DNA from: Lachnospiraceae bacterium
GTDB lineage: Bacteria; Bacteroidota; Bacteroidia; Bacteroidales; Muribaculaceae
Assembly (NCBI GenBank): GCA_023663655.1
Contig: JAMPGZ010000011.1
Location: 1-64,000 of the forward strand
Length of the DNA stretch: 64,000 nt
Direction: 5' to 3'
The notes below the pieces were generated by a model. That model was not told where the DNA came from and did not search any database. It saw nothing but the letters and a program-made list of their open reading frames with translations. Shown here in pieces: positions 17,401 to 25,783 of the stretch. A program made the position numbers and the translations under genes. Position 1 is the first letter of the stretch; each line of letters starts with the position of its first letter.

Positions 17401-17721
17401 TTTCACTGAATTGAAAGTGAGTCGTCGTGCCGTTCCACCTGTGGCAGGCATGACATATATGTCCTGACCGCCGTTGCGGTCGCTTGAGAATGCTATCCAC
17501 TTGCTGTCGGGCGACCATTTGGGGTCGGTTTCATAGGAGGATTGGGTGGTAAGGCGTGTAGCTTCTCCACCTTTAGGACTTACGGTATAGATGTCGCCTT
17601 TGTAGGTAAAAGCGATTTTGCTGCCATCGGGTGAAATCATTGCGTCACGCAACCATAGCGGGGCTGCCCATGCGCAAGAACCTGCAAATAATGCGGCTAA
17701 TGAAAGGATTATTTTCTTCAT
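14467..17721 (-). CDS. Tricorn-like S41 protease with beta-propeller and PDZ domains
   Basis: A 1084-residue secreted protein with a signal peptide (first 19 residues, ending CAWA). Repeated SPDG-containing blades of TolB/WD40-like beta-propellers run to about residue 540. A lysine/aspartate/glutamate-rich linker follows at about 560-600, then a tricorn C1-like helical region, a PDZ domain at about 765-850 and an S41 catalytic domain (DTRWNGGG, then the serine in EANYSNAHG). It resembles the archaeal tricorn protease, which cuts peptides from the proteasome; bacterial secreted versions probably digest periplasmic peptides. Last gene of the parAB operon, 29 bases after mltD. Confidence 0.9.
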   Translation of the reverse strand: MKKIILSLAALFAGSCAWAAPLWLRDAMISPDGSKIAFTYKGDIYTVSPKGGEATRLTTQSSYETDPKWSPDSKWIAFSSDRNGGQDIYVMPATGGTARRLTFNSVKETVEAFSPDGKYVYFSASIQDPAESAAFPTARLTEVYKVPVDGGRIEQVLGTPAQKIEFIDGNGSFLYQDMKGFEDEWRKHHTSSVTRDIWLYDAKKGSHKNLTNRAGEDRDPILAPDGKTVYLLSERNGKTFNVYSFPIDNPTAARQESQFTTHPVRFLSQSDNGLLAYTYDGELYTQTPGQKPAKVNVNITIDEENPLEQVSVATSSGAIASPDGKMVAFTNRGNIFITSVEYNTTKQITDTPAAESNISWAPDNRTIAYTSERDGHANIYTATISRKEDLNFPNATVIEEKALFDGKDGIERSCPTYSPDGKEIAFIQDRRKLMVMNLDSKKTRQITDGSTHPESGGGFSYTWSPDGKWIVLEHTGNGHEPYCDVAIVNTTGTPKVTNITQSSYFDENPVWVMDGNAILFLSDRYGLRSQASWGSQLDAMLVFMNQDAYDKYRLSKEDYELRKELEKQQKEDKEKSSGKKSDKKDKKDKKEDADSASSKDIKIELDGLRDRIVRVTPASTDIRDAIINKDGDKLYYIAYSNDEPALWKVDLRKHDLSQVASLPSAGGLQADAKGANIFILGPRILRKMAVSSEKLTPITFSARQFINPAAEREYMFDYVQQEVANRFYEKTYHGINWAAMTKAYRKFLPHINNNYDFAEMLSELLGELNASHTGSRYSPYGGKEPTASLGLFYDWTYNGKGLKVAEVVENGPFDHANTNVKPGVIIEKIGTKAIDDKTDYTTLFNNIGGKKTLVALYDPNSGKRWEEVVLPISAGAMTDLLYDRWIKQRAADVDRLSGGKLGYVHIRSMDDESYRNIYTDLFGKYVGKEGIVIDTRWNGGGRLHEDIEVLFSGKKYLTQVIRGVDVCDMPSRRWNKPSIMLQCEANYSNAHGTPWVYKTMGLGKLVGMPVPGTMTSVNWIGLQDPTLLFGVPVIGYRTAEGNYLENSQLDPDILVVNDPAAIVKGEDQQLKRAVEELMKELSKK

Positions 17722-17750
17722 GTCTTATCGGAGAATATATGCGTGAATTG

Positions 17751-19409
17751 TTATGAACGGGGTATTTTCAGTTTTTGTCCTATTTTAATGTCTGAGCCTG
17801 TGAGCCCGTTGAGCTTCTGAATGTCGGCGACAGTGACTCCTTTATATTTTTTTGCTATGCGGAACAGGCTTTCGCCTTTTCTCACTGTGTGGTATTTTAC
17901 CTTGGGAGCGGCAGCTTTTGCCGGTGTCGCTTTTGCTGTTGTGGATTTCTTGGCGGGGGCTTGAGCTTGTGGCTGCGGTTGCTCTTTGGGTGTCTCTGTC
18001 GGTTGAGCCTGGGCTATTTCAGTTGACGACGCGGTGGCAACCGAATCTGCAGCTGCTACGGTTATTGAGTCATTCTGAGTTTTTTCGTCGGCTTTGGCTA
18101 TGACTTCGGGCGTTTTCTTTTTACCGGTGGCAACACGCTCGTATGCGTTTATTTTCAGCTTTTTGCCTCGTGCGATGGTGTTGCGCTTCAGTTTGTTCCA
18201 TTTCTTGATGTCGGCTACGGTAACGCCATACTTGGATGCGATTTTCGACAATGTTTCGCCGCGTTTCACCACGTGAGTCTTGACCACAAGTTTTGTGGTG
18301 TACTCCATGTTGGGGTCCTCGGTGGGGTTGAGGGTCGGCTCCACCATGTCGCGGCGAGCGTAGAGCTTATAGTCGTGGCTCACGATGCTGTCCTCGCTCA
18401 TGAGGTAGGAATATACCTGCATTGACGGCAGCACAAGCGAATAGGGGCGGCTGTCGCCGGGGATTATGTCTTTGCGGTATTGCGGGTTCAGCACACGGAG
18501 CTCTTCGACCGGAATGTTGAGCACATCGGAGATCTGCTTCAGATGCACGCGCTTGGTCACATGGATGGAGTCGGTGATTATGGGGCGGCGTGCGAGAGCC
18601 GGGCTGATATTGTGCTCGTTGTAATATGTCATGACATAGTTGGCGGCGATGAATGCCGGAACGTATCCACGTGTCTCCTGCGGCAGAAGATAGTATATGG
18701 ACCAGAAATCCTTGTTCTCTCCACCGGCACGGCGCAACGCCTTGTTCACATTGCCTGGGCCGCAGTTGTAGGCGGCGATGGCAAGTGACCAGTCATTGTA
18801 CATATCGTAGAGTTGTTTCAGATAGGATGCTGCCGCCTCGGAAGATGCGTATGGGTCACGGCGTTCATCGACAAGGGTGTTTATCTCAAGCCCAAGTCCG
18901 CGAGCGGTGGGCAGCATGAATTGCCACAGTCCGGTGGCTCCGACACGTGACACGGCATCGGGGTTGAGCGCCGATTCTATCACGGGCAGGTAGCGTAGTT
19001 CAAGAGGCAATCCCTTACGCTCAAGAGCTTCCTCGAATATGGGCATATAATACAGACTCATGCCGAGCATATTCTCCACGAGCTGACGGCGGCGCTGAGT
19101 GTACATATTGATGTAGGATCTCACCACCTGGTTGTAGGGCATCTCGATGTCGGTAGGCATTTTGCTGAGACGCTGCATATACACTTCGTCGGTCGCGTCG
19201 ATATTTGGCGTGTTCGACATATTTTCGTTCAGCACCGCATAGTTTTGCAGATACCAGTTCTGCAACATCTTGTGGGTGTCGGTCTCGAAACTCTCGGGAT
19301 ATTGTATGGCATTGTCGGTTATCGACTGCTTGAGAGTGAGTATGGAGGGGGCTGCCGATGCCAGTAGCATCGATCCTCCGAGTAAGATTGTAGATATTAA
19401 CTTTTTCAT
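17751..19409 (-). CDS. Lytic transglycosylase with two LysM domains (MltD-like)
   Basis: A 552-residue secreted muramidase-type enzyme. A signal peptide (MKKLISTILLGG to ASAAPS) is followed by an SLT domain at about 120-260 with catalytic glutamate in VIESALNPDAVSRVGATGLWQF and AYNCGPGNVNKALR. Two LysM modules come last (HVVKRGETLSKIASKYGV and HTVRKGESLFRIAKKY), separated by a low-complexity Q/A/P/K-rich linker. It cleaves peptidoglycan glycan strands. The ATG at 19409 is chosen over an upstream TTG at 19442 because it starts the signal peptide directly. In Bacteroidetes this gene commonly follows parB and DUF5683. Confidence 0.9.
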   Translation of the reverse strand: MKKLISTILLGGSMLLASAAPSILTLKQSITDNAIQYPESFETDTHKMLQNWYLQNYAVLNENMSNTPNIDATDEVYMQRLSKMPTDIEMPYNQVVRSYINMYTQRRRQLVENMLGMSLYYMPIFEEALERKGLPLELRYLPVIESALNPDAVSRVGATGLWQFMLPTARGLGLEINTLVDERRDPYASSEAAASYLKQLYDMYNDWSLAIAAYNCGPGNVNKALRRAGGENKDFWSIYYLLPQETRGYVPAFIAANYVMTYYNEHNISPALARRPIITDSIHVTKRVHLKQISDVLNIPVEELRVLNPQYRKDIIPGDSRPYSLVLPSMQVYSYLMSEDSIVSHDYKLYARRDMVEPTLNPTEDPNMEYTTKLVVKTHVVKRGETLSKIASKYGVTVADIKKWNKLKRNTIARGKKLKINAYERVATGKKKTPEVIAKADEKTQNDSITVAAADSVATASSTEIAQAQPTETPKEQPQPQAQAPAKKSTTAKATPAKAAAPKVKYHTVRKGESLFRIAKKYKGVTVADIQKLNGLTGSDIKIGQKLKIPRS

Positions 19410-19438
19410 TGCGAGAGATATGTTTTTGAGTAGAGAAT

Positions 19439-20335
19439 TCAAAAGTTAAACGCCCATTGCATCCCTATTCCCGGAGTGGGGGATGACGAGGACTGGATCA
19501 CCGCCGGATGCACATCCATGGACAGATTGTCGGATATGTCGAAATGGGCGAGCGACGCGTCGACGTAGGCATCGACCATTGCCACGAGATACACGCCTAT
19601 CATCGATATGATGCAGAGGTCGCGTTGGCGCCGGAATTTGTCTTTCTTATTTTTCAGCACTTTTTCCAGCCAGCCTTTGTTGAGCGACGCTTCATCGGTG
19701 TTTGGCGGGTAGAAGTCCATGTAGCTGTTGGTCGACGGGTCGTTGTCGGTGATATCGCGGTAAGCTTGTGTGTAGTCGCGCAGCATACGGTTGTTCCAGT
19801 TGGTAGCATATCCGAGTCCCACGTAGGCTCCCACGACTATAGGGAGTTTCCAGTAGCGGCGGTTATAGAGCTGTCCCAGTCCGGGGCATAGTGCCGACAT
19901 CCACAGCGCGCGGTTGGGATCGGGGTTGAATTCCCTCACCCTGTAGTCGGGATCGACCGGCTTGCCGGTCGAAGGGTCGATCATCGCCACGCTGTCTACG
20001 GGGACTGCACCCACGGGTGTTACTTCAATGCTGTCGCCCGACACCTGAATTGAATCTCCCTCCACGAGCACACGTTCATGACGGGGCACTGAGAGATATA
20101 TTGAGTCGGGAAATACCTCCGGCGCTTCATCGGCCGGCATTACCGGAATCGAGTCGGGAGCCGCTATAGGGCGCTGTGCTTTCTTAGCAACGGTGGAGTC
20201 GGGATATTGTATATCAGGAGAAATTGCTGAAAAAATGTTAAAAGATGGCACCGCCGCCAAAATCAACATGATTGTCAATAATCGCGGGGCGAGTGTTAAC
20301 TGTAGCAATATTTTAATCGAGCACTCTTGTTTCAT
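19439..20335 (-). CDS. DUF5683 family membrane protein
   Basis: A 298-residue protein with an N-terminal hydrophobic segment (about 15-38), a serine/proline/acid-rich region to about 130, and the DUF5683 domain with ALWMSALCPGLGQLYNRRYWKLP and two further hydrophobic stretches (VVGAYVGLGYA, ISMIGVYLVAMVDAYVDA). Its function is unknown. The family almost always lies between parB and a LysM transglycosylase in Bacteroidetes, as here (73 bases after parB, 29 before mltD), suggesting a link with envelope growth or division. Confidence 0.85.
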   Translation of the reverse strand: MKQECSIKILLQLTLAPRLLTIMLILAAVPSFNIFSAISPDIQYPDSTVAKKAQRPIAAPDSIPVMPADEAPEVFPDSIYLSVPRHERVLVEGDSIQVSGDSIEVTPVGAVPVDSVAMIDPSTGKPVDPDYRVREFNPDPNRALWMSALCPGLGQLYNRRYWKLPIVVGAYVGLGYATNWNNRMLRDYTQAYRDITDNDPSTNSYMDFYPPNTDEASLNKGWLEKVLKNKKDKFRRQRDLCIISMIGVYLVAMVDAYVDASLAHFDISDNLSMDVHPAVIQSSSSPTPGIGMQWAFNF

Positions 20336-20408
20336 TTCATATTCTCCTGATGGTCAGGAATGTATGAGTTGTTGTGACACATATTTACCGGAGATGAGCC
20401 TTGTCGGT

Positions 20409-21302
20409 TCATCCCTCGGAATGTTTTATAGTGTCAAAGATAGCAATTAATTGCTCAAGTTCCGCTTCATTGCTGAAAGGAAATGTGATTTTTCCTTTAC
20501 CTTGCTTGTTGCAGGTGAATTGGACGGGGGTGCGGAATGAGGCGCTTAAATGCTTTTTCAGTATGTCGAAATCGTGGTTGGTCATGCTCTGAGGTGCCGG
20601 TTTTTCGGGCATCTCCCCATTTTCCGCCGCTTGCTGATAAGACTTGGCAAGCTCCTCGACTTTTCTTACAGAAAGCCCTTGCTTTACAATCTCGTTGTAG
20701 AGCTTCAGTTGCAGCGACGGGTCATTGATGGTGAGCAGCGCGCGGGCGTGACCCATGTCCACGCGTTTATCGCGCAGTCCGAGCTGCACTTCGGCTGGCA
20801 GCTTCAGCAGGCGCAGGAAATTGGCTATTGTGGCACGTTTCTTGCCTATTCTCTCGCTCAGGCGTTCCTGGGTGAGATTGTATTGGTCGATGAGTTTTCG
20901 GAACGTCAGAGCTATCTCTATTGCGTTGAGATCCTCGCGCTGGATGTTCTCGATGAGCGCCATTTCGGTGAGCTCGCTGTCATTTGCCGTGCGGATATAT
21001 GCCGGAACCGATGTGAGCCCGGCTTTCAGGGCAGCGCGGTAGCGTCGTTCACCGGCGATGATCTGATAGGAATTTTCGCCGGTTTTGCGCAGTGACAGCG
21101 GCTGTATGATTCCGAGTTCGCGTATTGATGCGGCAAGTTCGTCGAGTGCTTCTTCGTCAAAGGTGGTACGTGGCTGTTCCGGATTGGGAGAGATGAGTTC
21201 GAGCTGAATGTCGTTGATCGCGGTGGATCCGCGAGCCGGCACATCATCCATCTGTATCAGGGAATCAAGTCCGCGACCGAGTGCGTTTCTTTTAAGAGCC
21301 AT
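20409..21302 (-). CDS. parB: Chromosome-partitioning protein ParB
   Basis: A 297-residue ParB/Spo0J protein. The N-terminal CTP-binding domain has NPEQPRTTFDEEALDELA and the GERRYRAAL box. A helix-turn-helix follows (LSERIGKKRATIANFLRLLKLP), then a C-terminal dimerisation domain. It binds parS sites near the origin and works with ParA in chromosome segregation. It starts 11 bases after parA ends. No canonical parS palindrome was seen in the window. Confidence 0.95.
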   Translation of the reverse strand: MALKRNALGRGLDSLIQMDDVPARGSTAINDIQLELISPNPEQPRTTFDEEALDELAASIRELGIIQPLSLRKTGENSYQIIAGERRYRAALKAGLTSVPAYIRTANDSELTEMALIENIQREDLNAIEIALTFRKLIDQYNLTQERLSERIGKKRATIANFLRLLKLPAEVQLGLRDKRVDMGHARALLTINDPSLQLKLYNEIVKQGLSVRKVEELAKSYQQAAENGEMPEKPAPQSMTNHDFDILKKHLSASFRTPVQFTCNKQGKGKITFPFSNEAELEQLIAIFDTIKHSEG

Positions 21303-21313
21303 GATTCAATGGA

Positions 21314-22102
21314 TTAAGTTGTAGCCACTACCGGCTGTTTGCGATGTTTTGTGATGAGTTCTTTGGCAAGCATTGTGTGGCTTGTCGCTCCGCGGCTTTC
21401 CGGATCGTAGAGCAGAGCGGGCAAGCCGTGGGAGGGAGCCTCGCTGAGACGTATGTTGCGCGGGATGACAGTGTTGAACACCATGTCGCCGAAGTGACCT
21501 TTCAGTTCCTCGTATATCTGGTTGGCGAGACGCAGACGTGCGTCATACATGGTGAGCAGGAAGCCTTCTATCTCCAGCTCGGGATTGAGCTTGGACTTTA
21601 TGATGCGGATGGTGTTGAGCAGCTTGCTGATTCCTTCAAGTGCGAAGTATTCGGCTTGCACGGGTATTATCACCGAGTCGGCAGCGGTAAGCGCGTTGAC
21701 AGTGATGAGTCCGAGTGAAGGTGAACAGTCGATAAGGATGTAATCATATTTGTCGACAATGGGAGATAGCACGTTGAGAAGCACTCTTTCGCGATTATCT
21801 TTGCTGACAAGTTCTAATTCAGCTCCGGCAAGGTCGATGCGTGACCCCACGAGGTCAAGACCCTCGATGCAGGTGGGCACTTGGGAGCCATCGATTGGAT
21901 AGTTGTCGACGAGACATTCATATATTGAAGATGACATCGACTTTGGGTCAATTCCGTAGCCCGAGGTGGCATTTGCCTGCGGATCTGCGTCAATAATGAG
22001 GACCTTCTTCCCTTGGTTGGCAAGAGAAGCGGCAAGGTTGATGGTGGTAGTGGTTTTGCCTACGCCCCCTTTCTGGTTAGCTATTGCAATGATTTTACCC
22101 AT
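21314..22102 (-). CDS. parA: Chromosome-partitioning ATPase ParA
   Basis: A 262-residue ParA/Soj ATPase with the deviant Walker A motif [14 protein letters not shown], Walker B-type [13 protein letters not shown], and [17 protein letters not shown]. It forms ATP-dependent gradients on DNA that move ParB-bound origins. First gene of the operon parA-parB-DUF5683-mltD-tricorn. A promoter box lies 22 bases upstream. Confidence 0.95.
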   Translation of the reverse strand: MGKIIAIANQKGGVGKTTTTINLAASLANQGKKVLIIDADPQANATSGYGIDPKSMSSSIYECLVDNYPIDGSQVPTCIEGLDLVGSRIDLAGAELELVSKDNRERVLLNVLSPIVDKYDYILIDCSPSLGLITVNALTAADSVIIPVQAEYFALEGISKLLNTIRIIKSKLNPELEIEGFLLTMYDARLRLANQIYEELKGHFGDMVFNTVIPRNIRLSEAPSHGLPALLYDPESRGATSHTMLAKELITKHRKQPVVATT

Positions 22103-22123
22103 AATCAGTTATTAATGATAACG

Positions 22124-22131
22124 CAAAGATA
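22124..22131 (-). promoter_or_regulatory. parA operon promoter box
   Basis: TATCTTTG on the minus strand, a full match to TAnnTTTG. A TTG is 22 bases further upstream (22156-22154), slightly wide. Confidence 0.6.
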
Positions 22132-22254
22132 ATGATTTATATCCAATTGCATCCAAAAATCATGCCGTCAAAATGAGTTAAATGTTTATAACTGCCCCTT
22201 TATGTTGATAACGCCGATTCTGTCGGGGGATGATTGGGTAAAATGCGCTATAAT

Positions 22255-22292
22255 AAAAAAATAGCCCGGATCCGTGTGGACTCGGGCTATTT
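22255..22292 (-). terminator. carB terminator
   Basis: Perfect 10-bp stem AAATAGCCCG/CGGGCTATTT. On the minus strand it is followed by a T-run. It lies 22 bases after the carB stop. Confidence 0.9.
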
Positions 22293-22313
22293 CGTCGTAT
22301 AGGGTGATTTCGA

Positions 22314-25300
22314 TTAGTATTCCTGCCAAGGTGTGATGCCGATTTTGTCGATGGGCTTGTTGATGAAAGCCTTCACGTAAGCGCCGGCAAGACGGGCGTT
22401 GGTGAGCAACGGAATGTTGTGGTCGATAGCCCAGCGGCGTATGCGGTATCCGTTGGTGAGCTCGCGCTTGGTGTGGTTCTTGGGGATGTTTATCACAAGA
22501 TCCACGGTGTGGTTGGAGATGAGATCGAGGATGTTGTCGCCGTCTTCATCGGGCCAGCACACAGCATGAGCTTCGACGCCGTTGTTGTTGAGGAACTTGG
22601 CGGTTCCTTCAGTGGCATATATCTTGTAGCCGTTCTCTGCGAGCAGGCGGCAAGCGTCGAGCATATCCACTTTTCCGCGCACGTCGCCTGAGCTGACGAG
22701 CACAGCGCCTTTCGGCACGTGGTGGCCTACTGAGATCATGGCGTTGAGAAGAGCCTCGTCGAAATCTTTGCCGAGACATCCAACCTCTCCGGTAGAGGAC
22801 ATATCCACGCCGAGTACCGGGTCGGCTTTGTGCAGGCGGGCAAATGAGAATTGCGAAGCCTTGATGCCGATGTAGTCGATGTCGAATGTCGATGTGTCGA
22901 CTTTCTCCACTTTCTCTCCGAGCATGATGCGGGTTGCGGTCTCGATGAAGTTCTTCTTGAGCACTTTGCTGACAAACGGGAATGAGCGTGACGCGCGGAG
23001 GTTGCACTCGATCACTTTCACATCGTTGTCCTTGGCGAGGTACTGGATGTTGAACGGTCCCGAGATGTTGAGCTCCTTGGCTATCTTGGCGCTGATGCGC
23101 TTGATGCGTCGTGCTGTAGCCATATAGATTTTCTGTGCGGGGAACACGAGGGTGGCGTCGCCTGAATGCACACCGGCAAACTCGATGTGCTCCGAGATGG
23201 CATATTCCACAATCTCACCGTTGCGAGCCACTGCGTCAAACTCGATTTCCTTGGCGTTCTGGAGGAATTCCGAAACCACCACGGGGTATTCTTTTGACAC
23301 TTTCGCTGCCTGGGCGAGGAAGCGGTGCATCTGCTCGTAATCGTAGCACACGTTCATTGCCGCACCTGAAAGCACGTAGCTCGGACGGATGAGCACCGGG
23401 AAGCCTACTTCCTTGATGAAGCCGTCGATCTCCTCGGTGGTGGTGAGCTCCTTCCAGCGTGGCTGGTCGATGCCGAGCTGGTCGAGCATAGCCGAGAACT
23501 TGTGGCGGTTTTCAGCACGGTCGATTGATACCGGCGATGTGCCGAGGATGGGCACGTGGCGGCGGTAAAGTTTCATCGCGAGGTTGTTGGGGATCTGTCC
23601 GCCTACGCTCACGATGACTCCGCGCGGAGTCTCAAGATCGATTATATCCATCACGCGCTCGAAGCTGAGCTCGTCGAAGTATAGACGGTCGCACATATCG
23701 TAGTCGGTCGACACGGTCTCAGGGTTGTAGTTGATCATGATCGACTTATAGCCGAGCTTGCGGCAGGTGTTGGCGGCGTTGACCGAACACCAGTCAAACT
23801 CTACCGAGCTACCGATGCGGTAGGCACCAGAGCCGAGCACGACAATGTTGTTGCCGGCGTTCATGTCGTAGCGGATGGCGTTTTCATCGGCTCCGTAAGT
23901 CACATACAGATAGTTGGTGAGGTCGGGATATTCCGATGCCACAGTGTTGATGCGTCTTACGCAAGGCAAGATTTCGAGCGACTTGCGGTGAGCGCGCACT
24001 CGAAGTATCTCCTGCTCCATGCTGCCTGAGGGATTTTCCACGAATCGGGCAATCTGGAAGTCGGAGAAGCCGAGGCGTTTTGCTTCTTTGAGCACATCCT
24101 TGGGCAGGTCTTCAATCTTGTTGTAGGATGAAAGCACATTCTTGTACTTAACGATGTTTTCAAGGCGAGAGATGAACCACTTGTCGATTTTGGTGAGTTC
24201 CTCTATGCGTTCCACTGAATATCCTTCCTCAAGAGCCTGTGCGATGGCAAACACGCGGAGGTCGGTGGGGTGGGAAAGGGCTGTGTCGAGGTCATCGAAG
24301 CGGATGTCGGTATTTCCCACAAATCCGTGCATTCCCTGACCTATCATGCGGAGTCCTTTCTGGATGATCTCTTCAAATGATTTTCCGATCGACATGATTT
24401 CACCAACAGATTTCATCGATGACCCGATTTCGCGGTCTACGCCCACGAATTTAGTGAGGTCCCAACGCGGAATCTTCACAATCATATAGTCGACCGAGGG
24501 TGCTACGTAGGCTGAGTTGGGGGTGCCCATTTCGCCGATCTGGTCTAGTGTGTAGCCGAGGGCGAGCTTCGCTGCTACAAAAGCCAAAGGATAGCCCGAT
24601 GCCTTGGATGCAAGAGCTGATGAGCGGCTCAGGCGGGCGTTGATCTCGATGATTCGGTAGTCGTTGGTCTCGGCGTTGAAAGCGTACTGGATGTTGCACT
24701 CTCCCACGATGCCGATGTGGCGCACTACGCGGGTGGCGATATCTTCGAGCATCTTTATCTGCTCCTTGGAGAGCGACACGATAGGAGCCACAACGATTGA
24801 TTCTCCGGTGTGGATGCCCAGCGGGTCAAAGTTTTCCATCGGAACGACAGTGAAGCAGTGGTCGTTGGCATCGCGGATCACTTCAAATTCGATCTCCTTC
24901 CAGCCTTTAAGCGATTCTTCTACCAGGATCTGCTTGGAATAGGCGAGGGCGCTTTCGCAATGAGCCTTAAACTCCTCGTCGTTGGTGCAGATGCCTGATC
25001 CGAGACCTCCGAGAGCATATCCTGAGCGCACCATTACCGGGAATCCGATGCGGTGAGCCACCTCGATTGCGTCGTCGATTGATTCCACTGCTTGCGAAAC
25101 CGGAGTCTTTACCTCGATTTCGTTGAGCTTCTTCACAAACAGGTCGCGGTCCTCGGTGATCATGATTGCTTCAACTGAAGTACCCAGAACCTTCACGCCA
25201 TACTTTTCAAGTGTGCCGTTGAGGTAGAGTTCGGTTCCGCAGTTGAGAGCGGTTTGTCCGCCGAATGCGAGCAAGATGCCGTCGGGACGCTCCTTTTTGA

Positions 25301-25514
25301 TCACTTCCTCTACAAAATAGGGTGTGATCGGAAGGAAATAAACCTTGTCCGCCACACCCTCCGAAGTTTGGATTGTCGCGATGTTTGGATTGATTAGCAC
25401 TGTCGAGATACCCTCTTCGCGCATAGCTTTCAGAGCCTGCGAGCCTGAGTAGTCAAATTCGCCCGCCTGCCCGATTTTGAGGGCGCCGGATCCAAGAAGG
25501 AGAACCTTTTTCAT
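22314..25514 (-). CDS. carB: Carbamoyl-phosphate synthase, large subunit
   Basis: A 1066-residue protein, close to the E. coli length of 1073. Two homologous ATP-grasp halves are visible (GSGALKIGQAGEFDYSG near residue 8 and GSGAYRIGSSVEFDWCS near 560), each with the LEINARLSRSS or IECNLRASRSF type motif. A C-terminal methylglyoxal-synthase-like regulatory domain starts at about 935. It makes carbamoyl phosphate from bicarbonate, glutamine-derived ammonia and two ATP for pyrimidine and arginine synthesis. The small subunit gene carA is not beside it in this window. Monocistronic here, with its own promoter and terminator. Confidence 0.97.
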   Translation of the reverse strand: MKKVLLLGSGALKIGQAGEFDYSGSQALKAMREEGISTVLINPNIATIQTSEGVADKVYFLPITPYFVEEVIKKERPDGILLAFGGQTALNCGTELYLNGTLEKYGVKVLGTSVEAIMITEDRDLFVKKLNEIEVKTPVSQAVESIDDAIEVAHRIGFPVMVRSGYALGGLGSGICTNDEEFKAHCESALAYSKQILVEESLKGWKEIEFEVIRDANDHCFTVVPMENFDPLGIHTGESIVVAPIVSLSKEQIKMLEDIATRVVRHIGIVGECNIQYAFNAETNDYRIIEINARLSRSSALASKASGYPLAFVAAKLALGYTLDQIGEMGTPNSAYVAPSVDYMIVKIPRWDLTKFVGVDREIGSSMKSVGEIMSIGKSFEEIIQKGLRMIGQGMHGFVGNTDIRFDDLDTALSHPTDLRVFAIAQALEEGYSVERIEELTKIDKWFISRLENIVKYKNVLSSYNKIEDLPKDVLKEAKRLGFSDFQIARFVENPSGSMEQEILRVRAHRKSLEILPCVRRINTVASEYPDLTNYLYVTYGADENAIRYDMNAGNNIVVLGSGAYRIGSSVEFDWCSVNAANTCRKLGYKSIMINYNPETVSTDYDMCDRLYFDELSFERVMDIIDLETPRGVIVSVGGQIPNNLAMKLYRRHVPILGTSPVSIDRAENRHKFSAMLDQLGIDQPRWKELTTTEEIDGFIKEVGFPVLIRPSYVLSGAAMNVCYDYEQMHRFLAQAAKVSKEYPVVVSEFLQNAKEIEFDAVARNGEIVEYAISEHIEFAGVHSGDATLVFPAQKIYMATARRIKRISAKIAKELNISGPFNIQYLAKDNDVKVIECNLRASRSFPFVSKVLKKNFIETATRIMLGEKVEKVDTSTFDIDYIGIKASQFSFARLHKADPVLGVDMSSTGEVGCLGKDFDEALLNAMISVGHHVPKGAVLVSSGDVRGKVDMLDACRLLAENGYKIYATEGTAKFLNNNGVEAHAVCWPDEDGDNILDLISNHTVDLVINIPKNHTKRELTNGYRIRRWAIDHNIPLLTNARLAGAYVKAFINKPIDKIGITPWQEY

Positions 25515-25546
25515 ATATTCGTATTCAGTGATAGTTAATTCTTTTG

Positions 25547-25578
25547 CAAAATTACGTCTTTTCCGGCTCCTTTACAAA
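25547..25578 (-). promoter_or_regulatory. carB promoter
   Basis: Minus strand TTTG (25578-25575), 20 bases, TAATTTTG (25554-25547): a full consensus match. The predicted start is about 26 bases before the ATG. The gap 25515-25783 otherwise holds only the divergent promoter of the RhuM-Fic gene. Confidence 0.75.
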
Positions 25579-25749
25579 TTTTGACCCGCAGAAGATTCCG
25601 CCACTCCCATTTTAACCGGCAAAAACACGCCCCGCCGAGAATCCAAATCCGTCGCGGCTACCTCAACCACACCTGCAAAATCACCTGCAAGATTGGAGCT
25701 ATTATTAATGGATATAAATGTAAATCGGTTGATTTATTGATTGTTATGA

Positions 25750-25780
25750 TTGCTAATCTGGATAATTTTTATTAAATTTG
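25750..25780 (+). promoter_or_regulatory. RhuM-Fic gene promoter
   Basis: TTG (25750-25752), 20 bases, TAAATTTG (25773-25780). The box ends only 3 bases before the ATG at 25784, so the mRNA would be leaderless or nearly so. Confidence 0.65.
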
Positions 25781-25783
25781 CGT

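Noticed and set aside
20409-22310. parS sites near parAB
   Set aside because: No sequence close to the consensus GTTNCACGTGNAAC-type palindrome was seen in the operon or the flanking gaps.
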